From positions 1 to 52,895 of the forward strand of contig CALKLO010000122.1 of NCBI GenBank assembly GCA_937991945.1: a stretch of DNA of 52,895 nt, written 5' to 3'. Position 1 is the first letter of the stretch. Each line of letters begins with the position of its first letter. This document shows positions 16,146 through 24,980 of this stretch, piece after piece. The position numbers and the translations under genes were made by a program. This stretch comes from an uncultured Granulosicoccus sp. Its GTDB lineage: Bacteria; Pseudomonadota; Gammaproteobacteria; Granulosicoccales; Granulosicoccaceae. Under the pieces are notes generated by a model that was not told the DNA's origin, did no database searches, and worked only from the letters and a program-made list of their open reading frames with translations.

Positions 16146-17363
16146 ATGAATAGAAAACGACCACAACCGATACACGAAAGTACTAGCCACTTGTGGCTAC
16201 TGCTTGTGTGTGCGCTCGCCCTTTGGGTGGGGGCGTGTGTGTGGACGTTGAAAGCGGCTGGTTATTTATCCGATCCATCAATCACGAGTGTTCAGTTGCC
16301 CGCCGCACCTTCTGAGCCTATTGAACAAGCGTCAGCGGATGCAACAGAGTCGATAGAAGCCGCGGAGCAGGAAGCACTAGAAGTTCTCGAAGCCAATGTG
16401 CCGGATCTTAGCGACATTAATCCCGGAACCGGAACCGGAACCGGTTCCGCTCCCAGCTCTATGGCGCCCAGCATCCGTGTGCTAGCAGAAGACGAAAGAG
16501 TGGGGCTTCTTGCATCTGAGGCAACTTCGCTATCTGAGGCAACTTCGCTATCTGAGCAAAGATTACCAGCTGAAACTGACACCGCGGCCGAATTTCCAGT
16601 TGCTCTGGATGCCGGGGCGGATCCTGTTCAAACCGTTGTAGCTGAATTGCCTGTCAGCCCAGAAGTGGCAGAAGTGCCAGAAGTGCCAGAAGTGGCAGAA
16701 GTGGCAGAAGTGGCAGAAGTGGCAGAAGTGGCAGAAGTGCTAGAAGTGCTAGAAGTGCTAGAAGTGCTAGAAGTGCTAGAAGTGGCAGAAGTGCTAGAAG
16801 TGCTAGAAGTGGCAGAAGTACTAGAAGTGGCAGAAGTGCCAGAAGTGCCAGAAGTGCCAGAAGTGCCAGAAGTGCCAGAAGTGCCAGAAGTGCCAGAAGT
16901 GCCAGAGGTGCCAGAGGTGCCAGAGGTGCCAGAGGTGCCGGAAATAGTGGATCCGATTGTGGATCCAGTGATTCAAGCAAAACTGAGGGCGGCTGCTATT
17001 CGCGCCGAATACTTACGCGTTAGGACAGAGGAGACGAGAGTTTTGCTCGGACTTTCCATTCGCGCCCGCTTTGCTCCAGGCTCAGATGAGATAAATCCAA
17101 GGCTAGCAAGCGTTCTAGATCGCATGTTTGATCCCTTGTATCTATACTCAGAGGTCCCTGCCTCAGTTGTGGTGGCGACTAATGAGTCAGCCAGCTTGGC
17201 AAGGAACAATAATCTGAGTCTCGATAGGGGTCTAGCCATCGTCGCTTATTTAACTAGTCGAGGGCTGGAGAGGCGCAGGTTTAGTGTCTCTATAGAGTCT
17301 GGAGTTGATATGCCATTGGGTACTCATCGTGTTCAAGTGGTCCCTGAGGAAGCATTACGATGA
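16146..17363 (+). CDS. Envelope protein with Glu-Val-X tandem repeat and OmpA-like end
   Basis: The 405-residue product has one N-terminal membrane helix (about 15-38), an acidic Ala/Glu-rich region, a repeat of about 31 Glu-Val-(Ala/Pro/Leu) triplets (residues 173-265) and a C-terminal domain (about 300-400). The last resembles an OmpA/MotB peptidoglycan-binding fold: FAPGSDEINPRLASVLD, then NNNLSLDRGLAIVAYLTSRG. A long stiff or extended acidic spacer between membrane and cell wall is the likely arrangement. The stop overlaps the next gene's start (ATGA), so they are translationally coupled. The start has no strong ribosome-binding site; GGAG lies about 20 bases upstream. Confidence 0.68.
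   Translation: MNRKRPQPIHESTSHLWLLLVCALALWVGACVWTLKAAGYLSDPSITSVQLPAAPSEPIEQASADATESIEAAEQEALEVLEANVPDLSDINPGTGTGTGSAPSSMAPSIRVLAEDERVGLLASEATSLSEATSLSEQRLPAETDTAAEFPVALDAGADPVQTVVAELPVSPEVAEVPEVPEVAEVAEVAEVAEVAEVLEVLEVLEVLEVLEVAEVLEVLEVAEVLEVAEVPEVPEVPEVPEVPEVPEVPEVPEVPEVPEVPEVPEIVDPIVDPVIQAKLRAAAIRAEYLRVRTEETRVLLGLSIRARFAPGSDEINPRLASVLDRMFDPLYLYSEVPASVVVATNESASLARNNNLSLDRGLAIVAYLTSRGLERRRFSVSIESGVDMPLGTHRVQVVPEEALR
16514..16556 (+). repeat. 18-bp direct tandem duplication
   Basis: An 18-base unit starting ATCTGAGGCAACTTCGCT occurs at 16514-16531 and 16532-16549, with the first 7 bases repeated again to 16556. It duplicates six residues (SEATSL) in frame within the acidic N-terminal half of the envelope protein. 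Confidence 0.9.
16662..16940 (+). repeat. Array of 31 nine-base repeats
   Basis: 279 bases of 9-bp units GA(A/G)GT(G/A)(G/C)(C/T)(A/G), 31 in register, encoding Glu-Val-Ala, Glu-Val-Leu or Glu-Val-Pro. Unit types are clustered: Ala units, then Leu units, mixed, then a run of twelve Pro units. That pattern suggests recent local duplication by slippage. A multiple-of-three unit keeps the frame when copy number changes. Confidence 0.95.
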
Positions 17364-18067
17364 TTGCTGAAACACCACAAAATGTGCTGATTGGTCTTTT
17401 TGCCGTAACGGTATTGGGAGCCGTTGTGGGCTATGCAATCTCAAGCATCCGAGCCAGTAAACGATCTCGGTCTGTTGCTGAAGCTCTGCAGGCTGAATGG
17501 GCAACAAAACTCTCAGGCGTCGAGCAGCAATTAGATTCAGTGACGCTTGAAAATGATGCGCTCATTGAATCAATTACAGAGGCTAATGAGCGAGCTGATT
17601 TAGCCACAAAAAATCAAGAGTCCACTGATTTGCATTCCCAGCTTCTGAGCCAGAGAATTCAATCACTGGAATCACAAAATTCCTCGTATGAAGAACAGCA
17701 AATGCGTATGCAAACAGATTTTGCTACGTACAGGTCGAACAAATCTAGAGAGTTAGAATTGGCAAGAATAAAGCCAGCTAGCTGGACACAAGCTGAGCAG
17801 TTACCGCTTTTGAATAAACGAATCCAGAGAGAAGATTCTCTAGTGAATCGATCGGAGTCTTCCGCAGATAGATTTCACGCCAGTGGTGCCAAATCTACGG
17901 TGCTTAGAAATACCGCACGTTCATCGAGCACTGCCGGGTTGGACCTGCCTTTGTCTCAAGAATTAGATATACCTGCCTTGGCAGAATCAGAATTACCTGA
18001 CTCGGTAGAAGAGTTAGAGTTTGAATTGGCCGATTCAGATGTTAGTGGAGACACGCCACGTGGGTAG
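17360..18067 (+). CDS. Membrane-anchored coiled-coil protein
   Basis: The 235-residue product has one N-terminal transmembrane helix (about 8-28, NVLIGLFAVTVLGAVVGYAI), then a long heptad-rich region (about 40-130) with many Gln, Glu and Leu, as in a coiled coil, and a polar tail ending in an acidic Leu/Glu-rich stretch (about 190-230). It starts inside the stop of the OmpA-like gene (ATGA overlap) and is surely cotranslated with it, so the two may form an envelope complex. I recognise no family. The MocR regulator gene starts 16 bases after its stop. Confidence 0.65.
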   Translation: MIAETPQNVLIGLFAVTVLGAVVGYAISSIRASKRSRSVAEALQAEWATKLSGVEQQLDSVTLENDALIESITEANERADLATKNQESTDLHSQLLSQRIQSLESQNSSYEEQQMRMQTDFATYRSNKSRELELARIKPASWTQAEQLPLLNKRIQREDSLVNRSESSADRFHASGAKSTVLRNTARSSSTAGLDLPLSQELDIPALAESELPDSVEELEFELADSDVSGDTPRG

Positions 18068-18083
18068 AACCTACGAAAAGCCT

Positions 18084-19592
18084 ATGTGGCACCAGTTGTT
18101 CAAGCTTGATTCAAACAGTGACCATAGCCTCCAGGCGCAGCTTAGACAGGCTTTGGTTAAGGCAATTTTAGATGGCCGTATACCCGTAGATATACCGCTA
18201 CCTTCATCGCGTGAATTATGTCGCCAGCTCAGTGTTGCGCGCAATACCGTGGTGCTTGCCTATCAACATTTGATTGATGAAAATTACCTGATATCGCATG
18301 AACGGCGCGGGTACTTTGTAAACCCTGCAATCCTTGAAGGACGCGTAGATACTCCCAAACCTATTGCAAGGCCTGACGATGAGCAGTTTACGCTGCAGCG
18401 TGATGAAGGGCCTGAAACGGTTGTCAATTTACTTGAACAAAGAAACATTAATCGACCGCTAAATTGGCGACAGTTTGAATACCCGTTTATTTATGGGCAA
18501 GCGGATGCATCGCTTTTTCCTGTTAATGATTGGCGTGAAGCGTGCCGCTTGTCATTGCGGGTGGATGCAATCAGTCGATGGACTCAGGATCGAGTCGATC
18601 ACGATGATGATCTACTGGTTGAGCAAATTCATACGCGAGTATTACCTCGTCGTGGAGTGTGGGCTGACAAAGACGAAATACTGATTACCACGGGTGCTCA
18701 AAATGCGTTGTTCCTCATTGCGCATTTGTTGTTAGACAAACAATCCAGCGTAGGTATTGAAGATCCCTGTTATGTGGATGCCCGAAATATTTTTGGTCTG
18801 TACACCGACAAGAAAGTGTTATTTCCGGTGGGGGAGGATGGGGTTGTTACTGATGAGCGTTTGAGCGAGTGCAAAATGATGTACGTGACGCCAAGTCATC
18901 AGTGTCCTACAACGACAACGATGCCTCTTGAAGCGCGTAAGCAACTGCTTGAAGATGCCAATCGACATGATGTCACTATTGTCGAAGACGATTACGAGAG
19001 TGAGTTAAATTTTGTGGGTCAACCCACTCCAGCTCTGAAGAGTCTAGATAAAGAAAATAGGGTTATTTATGTCGGTAGCTTGTCAAAGACGTTAGCGCCA
19101 GGTTTGCGTGTCGGGTTCATGGTGGGTCCAAAGAAATTTATAAAGCAAGCTCGAGCGCTGAGGCGGCTAATGTACCGGCATCCACCTACCAATAATCAGC
19201 GCACGGTTGCACACTTTCTATCGCTTGGGCACCACGATTCTGCATTACTCCGGTTAACGCATTCCTTCAAGTCGCGTTGGCAAATTATGGATGAAGCATT
19301 GAAAAAGCATGACGTTTTTTCATCCTCGGCCCCCACGTTTGGCGGGTCCTCTTTCTGGGTGAGTTTGCCAGAATGTGTTTCATCTGCAGAACTCGAAACG
19401 CTTGCAGCAGCGAACGGTATTGTTATCAATTCAGGTGATCACTATTTTGCGAGTCGAAGCGGGCCAACTAATTTTTGTCGTCTAGGTTTTTCGTCTATTC
19501 CTGCCGATAGCATCGTCGCAGGCATTGATCGCTTAGCCAGCCTCGTCAGAGAGTTAGAAGAGCAGGGCTCCACACACGATGCAAGTGAGTAA
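18084..19592 (+). CDS. MocR/PdxR-type GntR regulator with aminotransferase domain
   Basis: The 502-residue product joins an N-terminal GntR winged helix (about 10-85: LRQALVKAILDGRIP, PLPSSRELCRQLSVARNTVVLAYQHL) to a class I aminotransferase-like domain (about 115-490). The PLP-lysine motif is visible as SLSKTLAPGLRVGF near 340. MocR proteins sense PLP or amino compounds and control vitamin B6, GABA, taurine or related genes; the target here is unknown. ATG 18084 was chosen because it starts the protein just before the winged helix, though only AAAAG precedes it. No aminotransferase or pdx gene is adjacent, so it may act at a distance. Confidence 0.85.
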   Translation: MWHQLFKLDSNSDHSLQAQLRQALVKAILDGRIPVDIPLPSSRELCRQLSVARNTVVLAYQHLIDENYLISHERRGYFVNPAILEGRVDTPKPIARPDDEQFTLQRDEGPETVVNLLEQRNINRPLNWRQFEYPFIYGQADASLFPVNDWREACRLSLRVDAISRWTQDRVDHDDDLLVEQIHTRVLPRRGVWADKDEILITTGAQNALFLIAHLLLDKQSSVGIEDPCYVDARNIFGLYTDKKVLFPVGEDGVVTDERLSECKMMYVTPSHQCPTTTTMPLEARKQLLEDANRHDVTIVEDDYESELNFVGQPTPALKSLDKENRVIYVGSLSKTLAPGLRVGFMVGPKKFIKQARALRRLMYRHPPTNNQRTVAHFLSLGHHDSALLRLTHSFKSRWQIMDEALKKHDVFSSSAPTFGGSSFWVSLPECVSSAELETLAAANGIVINSGDHYFASRSGPTNFCRLGFSSIPADSIVAGIDRLASLVRELEEQGSTHDASE

Positions 19593-19742
19593 CCTCGGTT
19601 TTTTGCCTATGAGCAACAGAAAATAGGGCTCAGCGGCCAACTCACATACTACCGTTAGAGTCTTTGACGTCAATTCAAGACTAGTGTGTAAAGCTTGGGC
19701 CAAAATTTGCACTTGTAGGGAAATTCAATTGGGTTTCTTAGC

Positions 19743-21260
19743 ATGCAAATCATTATCGCAATCATGCGCTTGGGAGCGGTTGTGGCAATTCTTGCCAGTA
19801 GCTTTGTTTTGGCGCAAGTTGATGCCACCACGCCTTGGCAGACTATCACCACTTCAGATGGCTCAACGGCTACCGCGCGGCATGAAGCGACAGCGGTAAG
19901 CGTCGATGGGAAGCTGTACCTTATGGGTGGGCGGGGCGATCGTCCGGTTGAAGTCTATGATCCTGCGGCTAATTCTTGGCGGGTCATTGGCAGTGCGCCT
20001 ATCGAGCTACACCATTTTCAGCCTGTTGTTGTGGGGCAAAAAATTTATGCGATAGCTGCCTTTACCTGTTGTTACCCGAATGAGCCCAGCATTGCAGACA
20101 TTTATGTTTTCGATACAACGACGGAACAATGGAGTACGCAGGGATCAATGCCATCTAATCGTGTCAGAGGAGCTGCAGCGGCCGTTCTATGGCAAGAGCA
20201 TATCTATGTGGTGGGTGGGAATACGTCGGGTCATAGTGGCGGAGCGGTTGCCTGGTTAGACCGATACAATCCTGAGACGGGCTCATGGGAGGTGTTGACT
20301 GATGCGCCAGATGCGCGTGATCATTTTGCAGCGGTTGTTGTTGATGGGCAGCTAGTGGCTGCCGGTGGTCGAGCGACTAACCAACCAGACCCTTTTGCAA
20401 ATACGATTGCTGCAACCAACGTGTATGACTTTTCAACAGGGTTTTGGCGCGTCGGTGCCGATATACCAACGCCACGTGCGGGAACCGTCGCCGCAGGTGC
20501 TGGAAACGAGCTGATAGTTGCCGGTGGAGAAGCGAGTGGGCGAAGTGCCGCTTTTGCCACCACTGAAGCGTATAACGTCAATTTGGATCAGTGGCGAACA
20601 CTACAACCCCTTGGTGTGGCAAGGCACAGCGGTGGTGCGGCTGTGGTTGGCACCACATGGCACGTGATTGCCGGTAATACAACTTCTGGTGGTGGCGCTG
20701 AAACCAGCCATCATGAAACGTTGGATCTGGGGTTGCCAGCTGATCAGGACAACGATGGTTTGTCTGACAATGACGAATCTACCATTCACAACACAGACCC
20801 GACAAACTCTGACACTGATAACGACGGTGCCATTGATGGCGATGAGGTTGATGCGGGTAGTAGTCCTCTCAATGCTGACACCGACAACGATACTGTCAGT
20901 GATGGCGACGAGCTAAACACACACAATTCGAATCCTCTGGTGGCTGATACCGATAATGACGGTTTAGACGATGGCGCTGAATTGGAACTAGGAACTGATT
21001 TGCTAGTGGCTGACAGTGATGGCGATACCTTGATCGATGGTGCAGAGGTTGCTGCCGGAACAGATCCTTTAAAGGCTGACACCGATGACGATGGTATTAC
21101 CGATCAAAATGATTCGGAAGCATTGACTCCGGCTACGACAACGAATGAGTCCATTGACCCGGGCCCTGAAGTAGTGGCTGTAGCGAGCTCAGGTGGTGCA
21201 TTTGGTTTGTTGATGTTGCTGCTTATAAGTGTCGGCATTTTGTCGCGAAAACCATTATAA
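19743..21260 (+). CDS. Secreted kelch-propeller/TSP3-repeat protein with GlyGly-CTERM-like tail
   Basis: The 505-residue product has a signal peptide (about 1-24, ending VLA), about six kelch repeats (about 30-325, with KLYLMGGRGDRPVEVYDP, HIYVVGGNTSG and ELIVAGGEASG), and then five or six thrombospondin type 3-like calcium repeats (about 335-460, DTDNDGLDDGAELELGT and relatives). The C-terminus has SSGGAFGLLMLLLISVGIL followed by RKPL, like GlyGly-CTERM signals that rhombosortase cleaves. This predicts an exported surface protein with a beta-propeller head. No obvious ribosome-binding site precedes ATG 19743; ATG 19764 is an alternative. Rhombosortase itself is not in the window. Confidence 0.78.
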   Translation: MQIIIAIMRLGAVVAILASSFVLAQVDATTPWQTITTSDGSTATARHEATAVSVDGKLYLMGGRGDRPVEVYDPAANSWRVIGSAPIELHHFQPVVVGQKIYAIAAFTCCYPNEPSIADIYVFDTTTEQWSTQGSMPSNRVRGAAAAVLWQEHIYVVGGNTSGHSGGAVAWLDRYNPETGSWEVLTDAPDARDHFAAVVVDGQLVAAGGRATNQPDPFANTIAATNVYDFSTGFWRVGADIPTPRAGTVAAGAGNELIVAGGEASGRSAAFATTEAYNVNLDQWRTLQPLGVARHSGGAAVVGTTWHVIAGNTTSGGGAETSHHETLDLGLPADQDNDGLSDNDESTIHNTDPTNSDTDNDGAIDGDEVDAGSSPLNADTDNDTVSDGDELNTHNSNPLVADTDNDGLDDGAELELGTDLLVADSDGDTLIDGAEVAAGTDPLKADTDDDGITDQNDSEALTPATTTNESIDPGPEVVAVASSGGAFGLLMLLLISVGILSRKPL

Positions 21261-21394
21261 AGCGTCAATAAAACGACTGGCATGTGCTCTTTATTAGGGT
21301 GTTGTTAGGAATATTTGTATTAAGTAGAAAGTCGTACCACAATAGTAGGCATCACCTTTTCGCGGTGCCTATGAATTCACCGGAGTTATTCAAC

Positions 21395-22792
21395 GTGCGT
21401 AAACTGACATGGCCCTTACTGGGCATGCTGAGCAGTGTTTTATTCACCTTACCTGCAACTGCTCAGCAAGTTGACAATACACAGATTTTGCCTGATGCAA
21501 AGCCGGGCGAGTGTTATGCAAAAGTCATAACGCCTGCTCAGTTTACGACGCGGACTGAGGAAATCGTTGTGCAGGAGGCTTCTGAGCGTATAGAAACAAT
21601 TGAAGCCAAGTATGAAAAGGTCGATCGGACGATTGTCGTCAAGGAGCCTGCCCAGTTACTAAAAGCGACTGCCGCGCAGTACGCCAAAGAAACTCAGAAG
21701 ATCGAAGTTCTCGCCTCGTCCAAATCATGGACAACCAAAGTGGGTAATCGAACTCAGCCTGCAAGTCCTGAGGCCCTTGAGCAGATTTCGCGCTCTGGAG
21801 TTGATCTGAACGCTGTGGACACTGGCGGTTGCTTTGTTGAGTACTTCGAAGCTGCAAAGTACGAGACGGAAGTCGAACGCGTCATGGTGAAACCAGCAAC
21901 CGAAAGCATCTCAATTATTCCTGCGCAGTATGAGACTGTTGAAGAGCAAATTGTTGTTAAGGAAGCTTCAAGCGAGGTCGTTGATGTTCCTGCGGTTTAC
22001 CGCACGCAAACTGAATCTGTGTTGGTTGAGCCTGCGAGAAGCGTTTGGAAAGAAAACTGCGGTGTGATTGAGCGAGTCGATAATGCAACAGGCGAAGTCT
22101 TGTGTCTGGTTGAGGTTCCGGCCAAATACGAGACATTGACGAAGACGGTTCTGGATACGTCTGCAACGACTAAGACAGTCAGTGTGCCAGCAGTCTACAA
22201 GACCGTTAAAGTGCAAAAACTTGTTAGTCCTGCGGCTGAAAAAAGAGATAGCGTACCGGCTCAATACACAACCGTGAATCGTCGTGTAAAAGTGTCCGAG
22301 CCTACATTTTTCTGGTTGGCTAAGGGCGAAGCTCCAGCAGCGGGTGCCGTTGCAACAGGGCGTGAAATCTGCCTGACTGAAAGCCCTGCTGAATACGTCA
22401 ACATCGTAAAAGAAATTATCAGTAAGCCAGCGGCTGTTGAAGCATCAGCGATACCTGCTCGCTATCAGACGGTTCAGGTCCAAGAGCTAATTTCGCCTGC
22501 ATCTGAACGACGCATTGCGATACCGGCTCGTAAAAAGACGGTAAGCACACAAGTACAAACGTCTCCGGCGAAAGTTGAGTGGCGCCAAGTCATTTGCAAG
22601 GCAAACTTGAACCGCAACCTCGTCACTTCATTGCAGCGGGCTCTTAAGCGTGAGGGATTTGATCCAGGTCCAATAGACGGTTTGTTTGGTGCAGGTACTG
22701 TGCGAGCTATCGAGCTGTATCAGATCGATGAAGGAATCGACAGAGGCGGTATTACGTTTGAAGTGTTGAAGCGTTTGAAAGTGCAGTCGTAA
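21395..22792 (+). CDS. Exported modular repeat protein with peptidoglycan-binding domain
   Basis: The 465-residue product has a signal peptide (about 1-23, ending ATA-QQ), four long repeat modules (about 38-395) and a C-terminal PG_binding_1 domain (about 405-460: LVTSLQRALKREGFDPGPID, LFGAGTVRAIELYQ). Each module starts with a Cys (ECYAK, GCFVE, LCLVE, ICLTE) and contains about three units of the form PAxYxTVxxxVxVxPA plus one Trp near its end. The repeat family is unknown to me. GTG 21395 was chosen because GGAG lies 9 bases upstream and it gives a compact signal peptide; ATG 21371 in the same frame is an alternative. A bidirectional terminator follows. Confidence 0.7.
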   Translation: MRKLTWPLLGMLSSVLFTLPATAQQVDNTQILPDAKPGECYAKVITPAQFTTRTEEIVVQEASERIETIEAKYEKVDRTIVVKEPAQLLKATAAQYAKETQKIEVLASSKSWTTKVGNRTQPASPEALEQISRSGVDLNAVDTGGCFVEYFEAAKYETEVERVMVKPATESISIIPAQYETVEEQIVVKEASSEVVDVPAVYRTQTESVLVEPARSVWKENCGVIERVDNATGEVLCLVEVPAKYETLTKTVLDTSATTKTVSVPAVYKTVKVQKLVSPAAEKRDSVPAQYTTVNRRVKVSEPTFFWLAKGEAPAAGAVATGREICLTESPAEYVNIVKEIISKPAAVEASAIPARYQTVQVQELISPASERRIAIPARKKTVSTQVQTSPAKVEWRQVICKANLNRNLVTSLQRALKREGFDPGPIDGLFGAGTVRAIELYQIDEGIDRGGITFEVLKRLKVQS

Positions 22793-22808
22793 AAGCAAAT
22801 GCAGTATG

Positions 22809-22842
22809 AAAAAAAACCGCGATTGATTCGCGGTTTTTTTTT
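22809..22842. terminator. Bidirectional rho-independent terminator
   Basis: An 8-bp perfect stem AACCGCGA 22815-22822 / TCGCGGTT 22828-22835, flanked by an A run (22809-22816) on the left and a T run (to 22842) on the right, so it works for both strands. It separates convergent genes ending at 22792 and 22844. Confidence 0.93.
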
Positions 22843-22843
22843 G

Positions 22844-23545
22844 CTAAATTTTCAGCCACTCAGGTAGCACAGCAGGTCGCCAATCGGTGTAGAGCAGTTG
22901 CCACTGCTCCCATGCGGTGACATACGGCGCCGTCCAAAACCAAGCCATTCCCGTTATGAACAATACAAGGCAACTGGCCGGAATTTGATCAAAGTCCATC
23001 GGCTTTAGGGCGCTGCCAAATGAGCGGCGAATCTTTACGCCACTAAAATCGACGCTGTAGATTTCATCCAGCGTTAGATGAATTAAATATCCTAGCGTCA
23101 TAAAGATGCCTAGTAACCAACTTTGTAGCTCATTGGTTTGGAAAAATTGCCAAGCGATAGTGCACACAATAACGCCTGCCATTACAGCCGCTATAAGCGA
23201 GTGCAAGATGCCGCGGTGAACCGTGACGGTATGGAATAGCCACCACAGAGGGAAGCGGACCAGCAGGAAGACAGCGCCTGCACCAATCCAGAGTTCCAAG
23301 GCGGTAAATGCGGGTACGTTGGCAAATAGCCACGTAAATGCCGCAATGAGACCGAGCAGCGAAAACAGCAGGCGTGAGGGTTGTGATTGCTTCAAGTCAA
23401 TGTCTGGTAGTACGCCGCCAACCAGTCCGGTAACGGTGAGCATCAGGCCTTCGCTCATCCCCAAACCCAGTAACTTGGTGCAACACGTAGCGCCAAAACT
23501 GACAATGACGGTAGCGCCTAAAATGTGTGTGTTAAAGTCGGCCAT
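22844..23545 (-). CDS. YdjM-like inner-membrane metal-dependent hydrolase (DUF457 type)
   Basis: The 233-residue product has several hydrophobic helices and the family's polar motifs: NTHILGATV at 5-13, GGVLPDIDLKQS near 42-53 and HRGILHSL near 114-121 with VTVHRG before it, then HLTLDE near 156. The His/Asp motifs are the expected metal ligands. YdjM in E. coli is a LexA-controlled member of this family; the biochemical role is not established. A divergent small gene begins only 22 bases away, so the two promoters must overlap. Confidence 0.75.
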   Translation of the reverse strand: MADFNTHILGATVIVSFGATCCTKLLGLGMSEGLMLTVTGLVGGVLPDIDLKQSQPSRLLFSLLGLIAAFTWLFANVPAFTALELWIGAGAVFLLVRFPLWWLFHTVTVHRGILHSLIAAVMAGVIVCTIAWQFFQTNELQSWLLGIFMTLGYLIHLTLDEIYSVDFSGVKIRRSFGSALKPMDFDQIPASCLVLFITGMAWFWTAPYVTAWEQWQLLYTDWRPAVLPEWLKI

Positions 23546-23567
23546 TCGATAGACTCAAGTAGAGATA

Positions 23568-23888
23568 ATGGTGCTGGTAACGTTCAAAACAAACGCATAC
23601 GCGGACATCACCATGTTTGGTGGGGCTGCAGTTTCATTGCTAAAGCTGATGGGGCAGAGCGGTAATGTGCCGGGCGCGCTATTGGCCGCCGATATCCCTG
23701 AAGCTCTGCAGACTTTACACGATGGACTCGCCAAATTGAGCGATGAGCAGGCTCCGGCTGCTGCAGTCCAGCAAAGTGCTGACGAAGACGAAGCACCACC
23801 GGTTGCGTTGCACACACGAGCTGGCCCGCTAATCACTCTGCTGGAAGCGGCAAAAGCGTCGAACGACAACGTTCTCTGGGATAGCTAA
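23568..23888 (+). CDS. DUF1840-type small protein
   Basis: The 106-residue product begins MVLVTFKTNAYADITMFGGAA and continues LLKLMGQSGNVPGALLAADIPEAL, the pattern I associate with the DUF1840 family. A polar linker (about 65-80) precedes a second helical region. No function is known. It lies 28 bases before the LacI-type regulator gene, on the same strand, and may be cotranscribed. Confidence 0.75.
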   Translation: MVLVTFKTNAYADITMFGGAAVSLLKLMGQSGNVPGALLAADIPEALQTLHDGLAKLSDEQAPAAAVQQSADEDEAPPVALHTRAGPLITLLEAAKASNDNVLWDS

Positions 23889-23916
23889 GCCTCTGCACAG
23901 CAGCACATACGTTTAA

Positions 23917-24921
23917 ATGAAAAGTAAGGTGACATCAGCACAGGTAGCCAAGCGTGCGGATGTTTCACAATCGGCGGTTAGTCGTACCTTCACGCCAGGT
24001 GCCAGTGTGGCACCGGGTACGCGTCAACGTGTTATGGACGCCGCAAGAGAGCTCGGCTACCGACCTAACGCCATAGCTCGCTCTCTGATTAGCGGCCGCT
24101 CCAGAATGATCGGACTAATCGCAGCTTATCTAGATAATCAGTTTTACCCGATTGTTCTTGAACGATTGGCTAAAGCGCTGCAAGCCCGTGGATACCACAC
24201 CTTGCTATTCATATCTGAGCCCGGTGATCAGGATGATGAACTTGAAAAGTTGTTGGCCTACCAAGTCGACGCAGTCGTTATGGCATCAGCTACCCTGTCA
24301 TCCGCGTTGGCAAAGGAGTGTTTAGATGCGGCAATTCCCGTTGTTTTATTCAATCGCGACGTGCCCAATTCACCGGCTAATAGTGTCACCTCCGACAACT
24401 TTGCAGGCGGTCGCTGCGTCGCAGACTATTTAATTGCCGCTGGGCATAAACACCTTGCCTATATTGCCGGTGCTGAGGACTCATCCACCAACCGTGATCG
24501 TGAAGCAGGATTTCAAGCGGGTCTGGATGCGGTCGGTCTTCCCCTTATGCATCGCGCTGTGGGTGGCTACACCCATGAAGGTGCGTCGGAAGCAACACGG
24601 CAATTTATGGCGGCAAAGCAACCACCCGATGCGATATTTGTCGCAAACGATCACATGGCTTTTGCTGTGCTGGACACCTTGCGCCAAGGTTTAGGGGTGA
24701 AAGTGCCCGAGGAAGTGTCTGTCATCGGTTTTGACGATGTTCCGCAGGCTGCATGGAGGGCATACGGCTTAACTACCGTAGCTCAACCTACCGATGCCAT
24801 GATAGAAGCCACGGTGTCGTTGTTGTTCGATCAGTTAGAGGTGGGGCATGCTGAAACCACGCGACGATGCTTGCCTGTTAGTTTGATAGAACGCGATACT
24901 GCGCGTAAGCCAAGTAGTTAG
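23917..24921 (+). CDS. LacI-family regulator of the adjacent catabolic cluster
   Basis: The 334-residue product has an N-terminal LacI helix-turn-helix (about 5-55: TSAQVAKRADVSQSAVSRTF, hinge-side YRPNAIARSL) and a periplasmic-binding-protein-like sensor domain (about 60-330, with SVIGFDDVPQAAWRAYGLTTV). Such regulators usually repress nearby catabolic genes until a small effector binds. Length and domain order are standard. It lies 192 bases upstream of the HpsN-like dehydrogenase gene on the same strand, so it most likely controls that operon. Confidence 0.9.
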   Translation: MKSKVTSAQVAKRADVSQSAVSRTFTPGASVAPGTRQRVMDAARELGYRPNAIARSLISGRSRMIGLIAAYLDNQFYPIVLERLAKALQARGYHTLLFISEPGDQDDELEKLLAYQVDAVVMASATLSSALAKECLDAAIPVVLFNRDVPNSPANSVTSDNFAGGRCVADYLIAAGHKHLAYIAGAEDSSTNRDREAGFQAGLDAVGLPLMHRAVGGYTHEGASEATRQFMAAKQPPDAIFVANDHMAFAVLDTLRQGLGVKVPEEVSVIGFDDVPQAAWRAYGLTTVAQPTDAMIEATVSLLFDQLEVGHAETTRRCLPVSLIERDTARKPSS

Positions 24922-24966
24922 TTTCTTACTGATTTTCGATACTCTATCGGGCACATTAGGAGTCTT

Positions 24967-24980
24967 TGCATTCGTATGCA
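24967..24980. promoter_or_regulatory. Candidate operator for the LacI-type regulator
   Basis: TGCAT-TCGT-ATGCA is a 14-bp palindrome between the regulator gene and the dehydrogenase gene. A second, shorter palindrome CGCATGCG lies at 25005-25012. LacI-family sites are short palindromes of this size, but identity is inferred from position only. Confidence 0.35.

Noticed and set aside
16514-16940. Repeat region as a CRISPR array
   Set aside because: Repeats are 9 or 18 bases, have no spacers, and lie in frame within a protein gene; no cas genes are present.
16654-16980. Long antisense open frame of Leu/Ala/Pro repeats
   Set aside because: It is the mirror of the 9-bp repeat array; its regular sequence follows from the sense repeat and it has no start signals.
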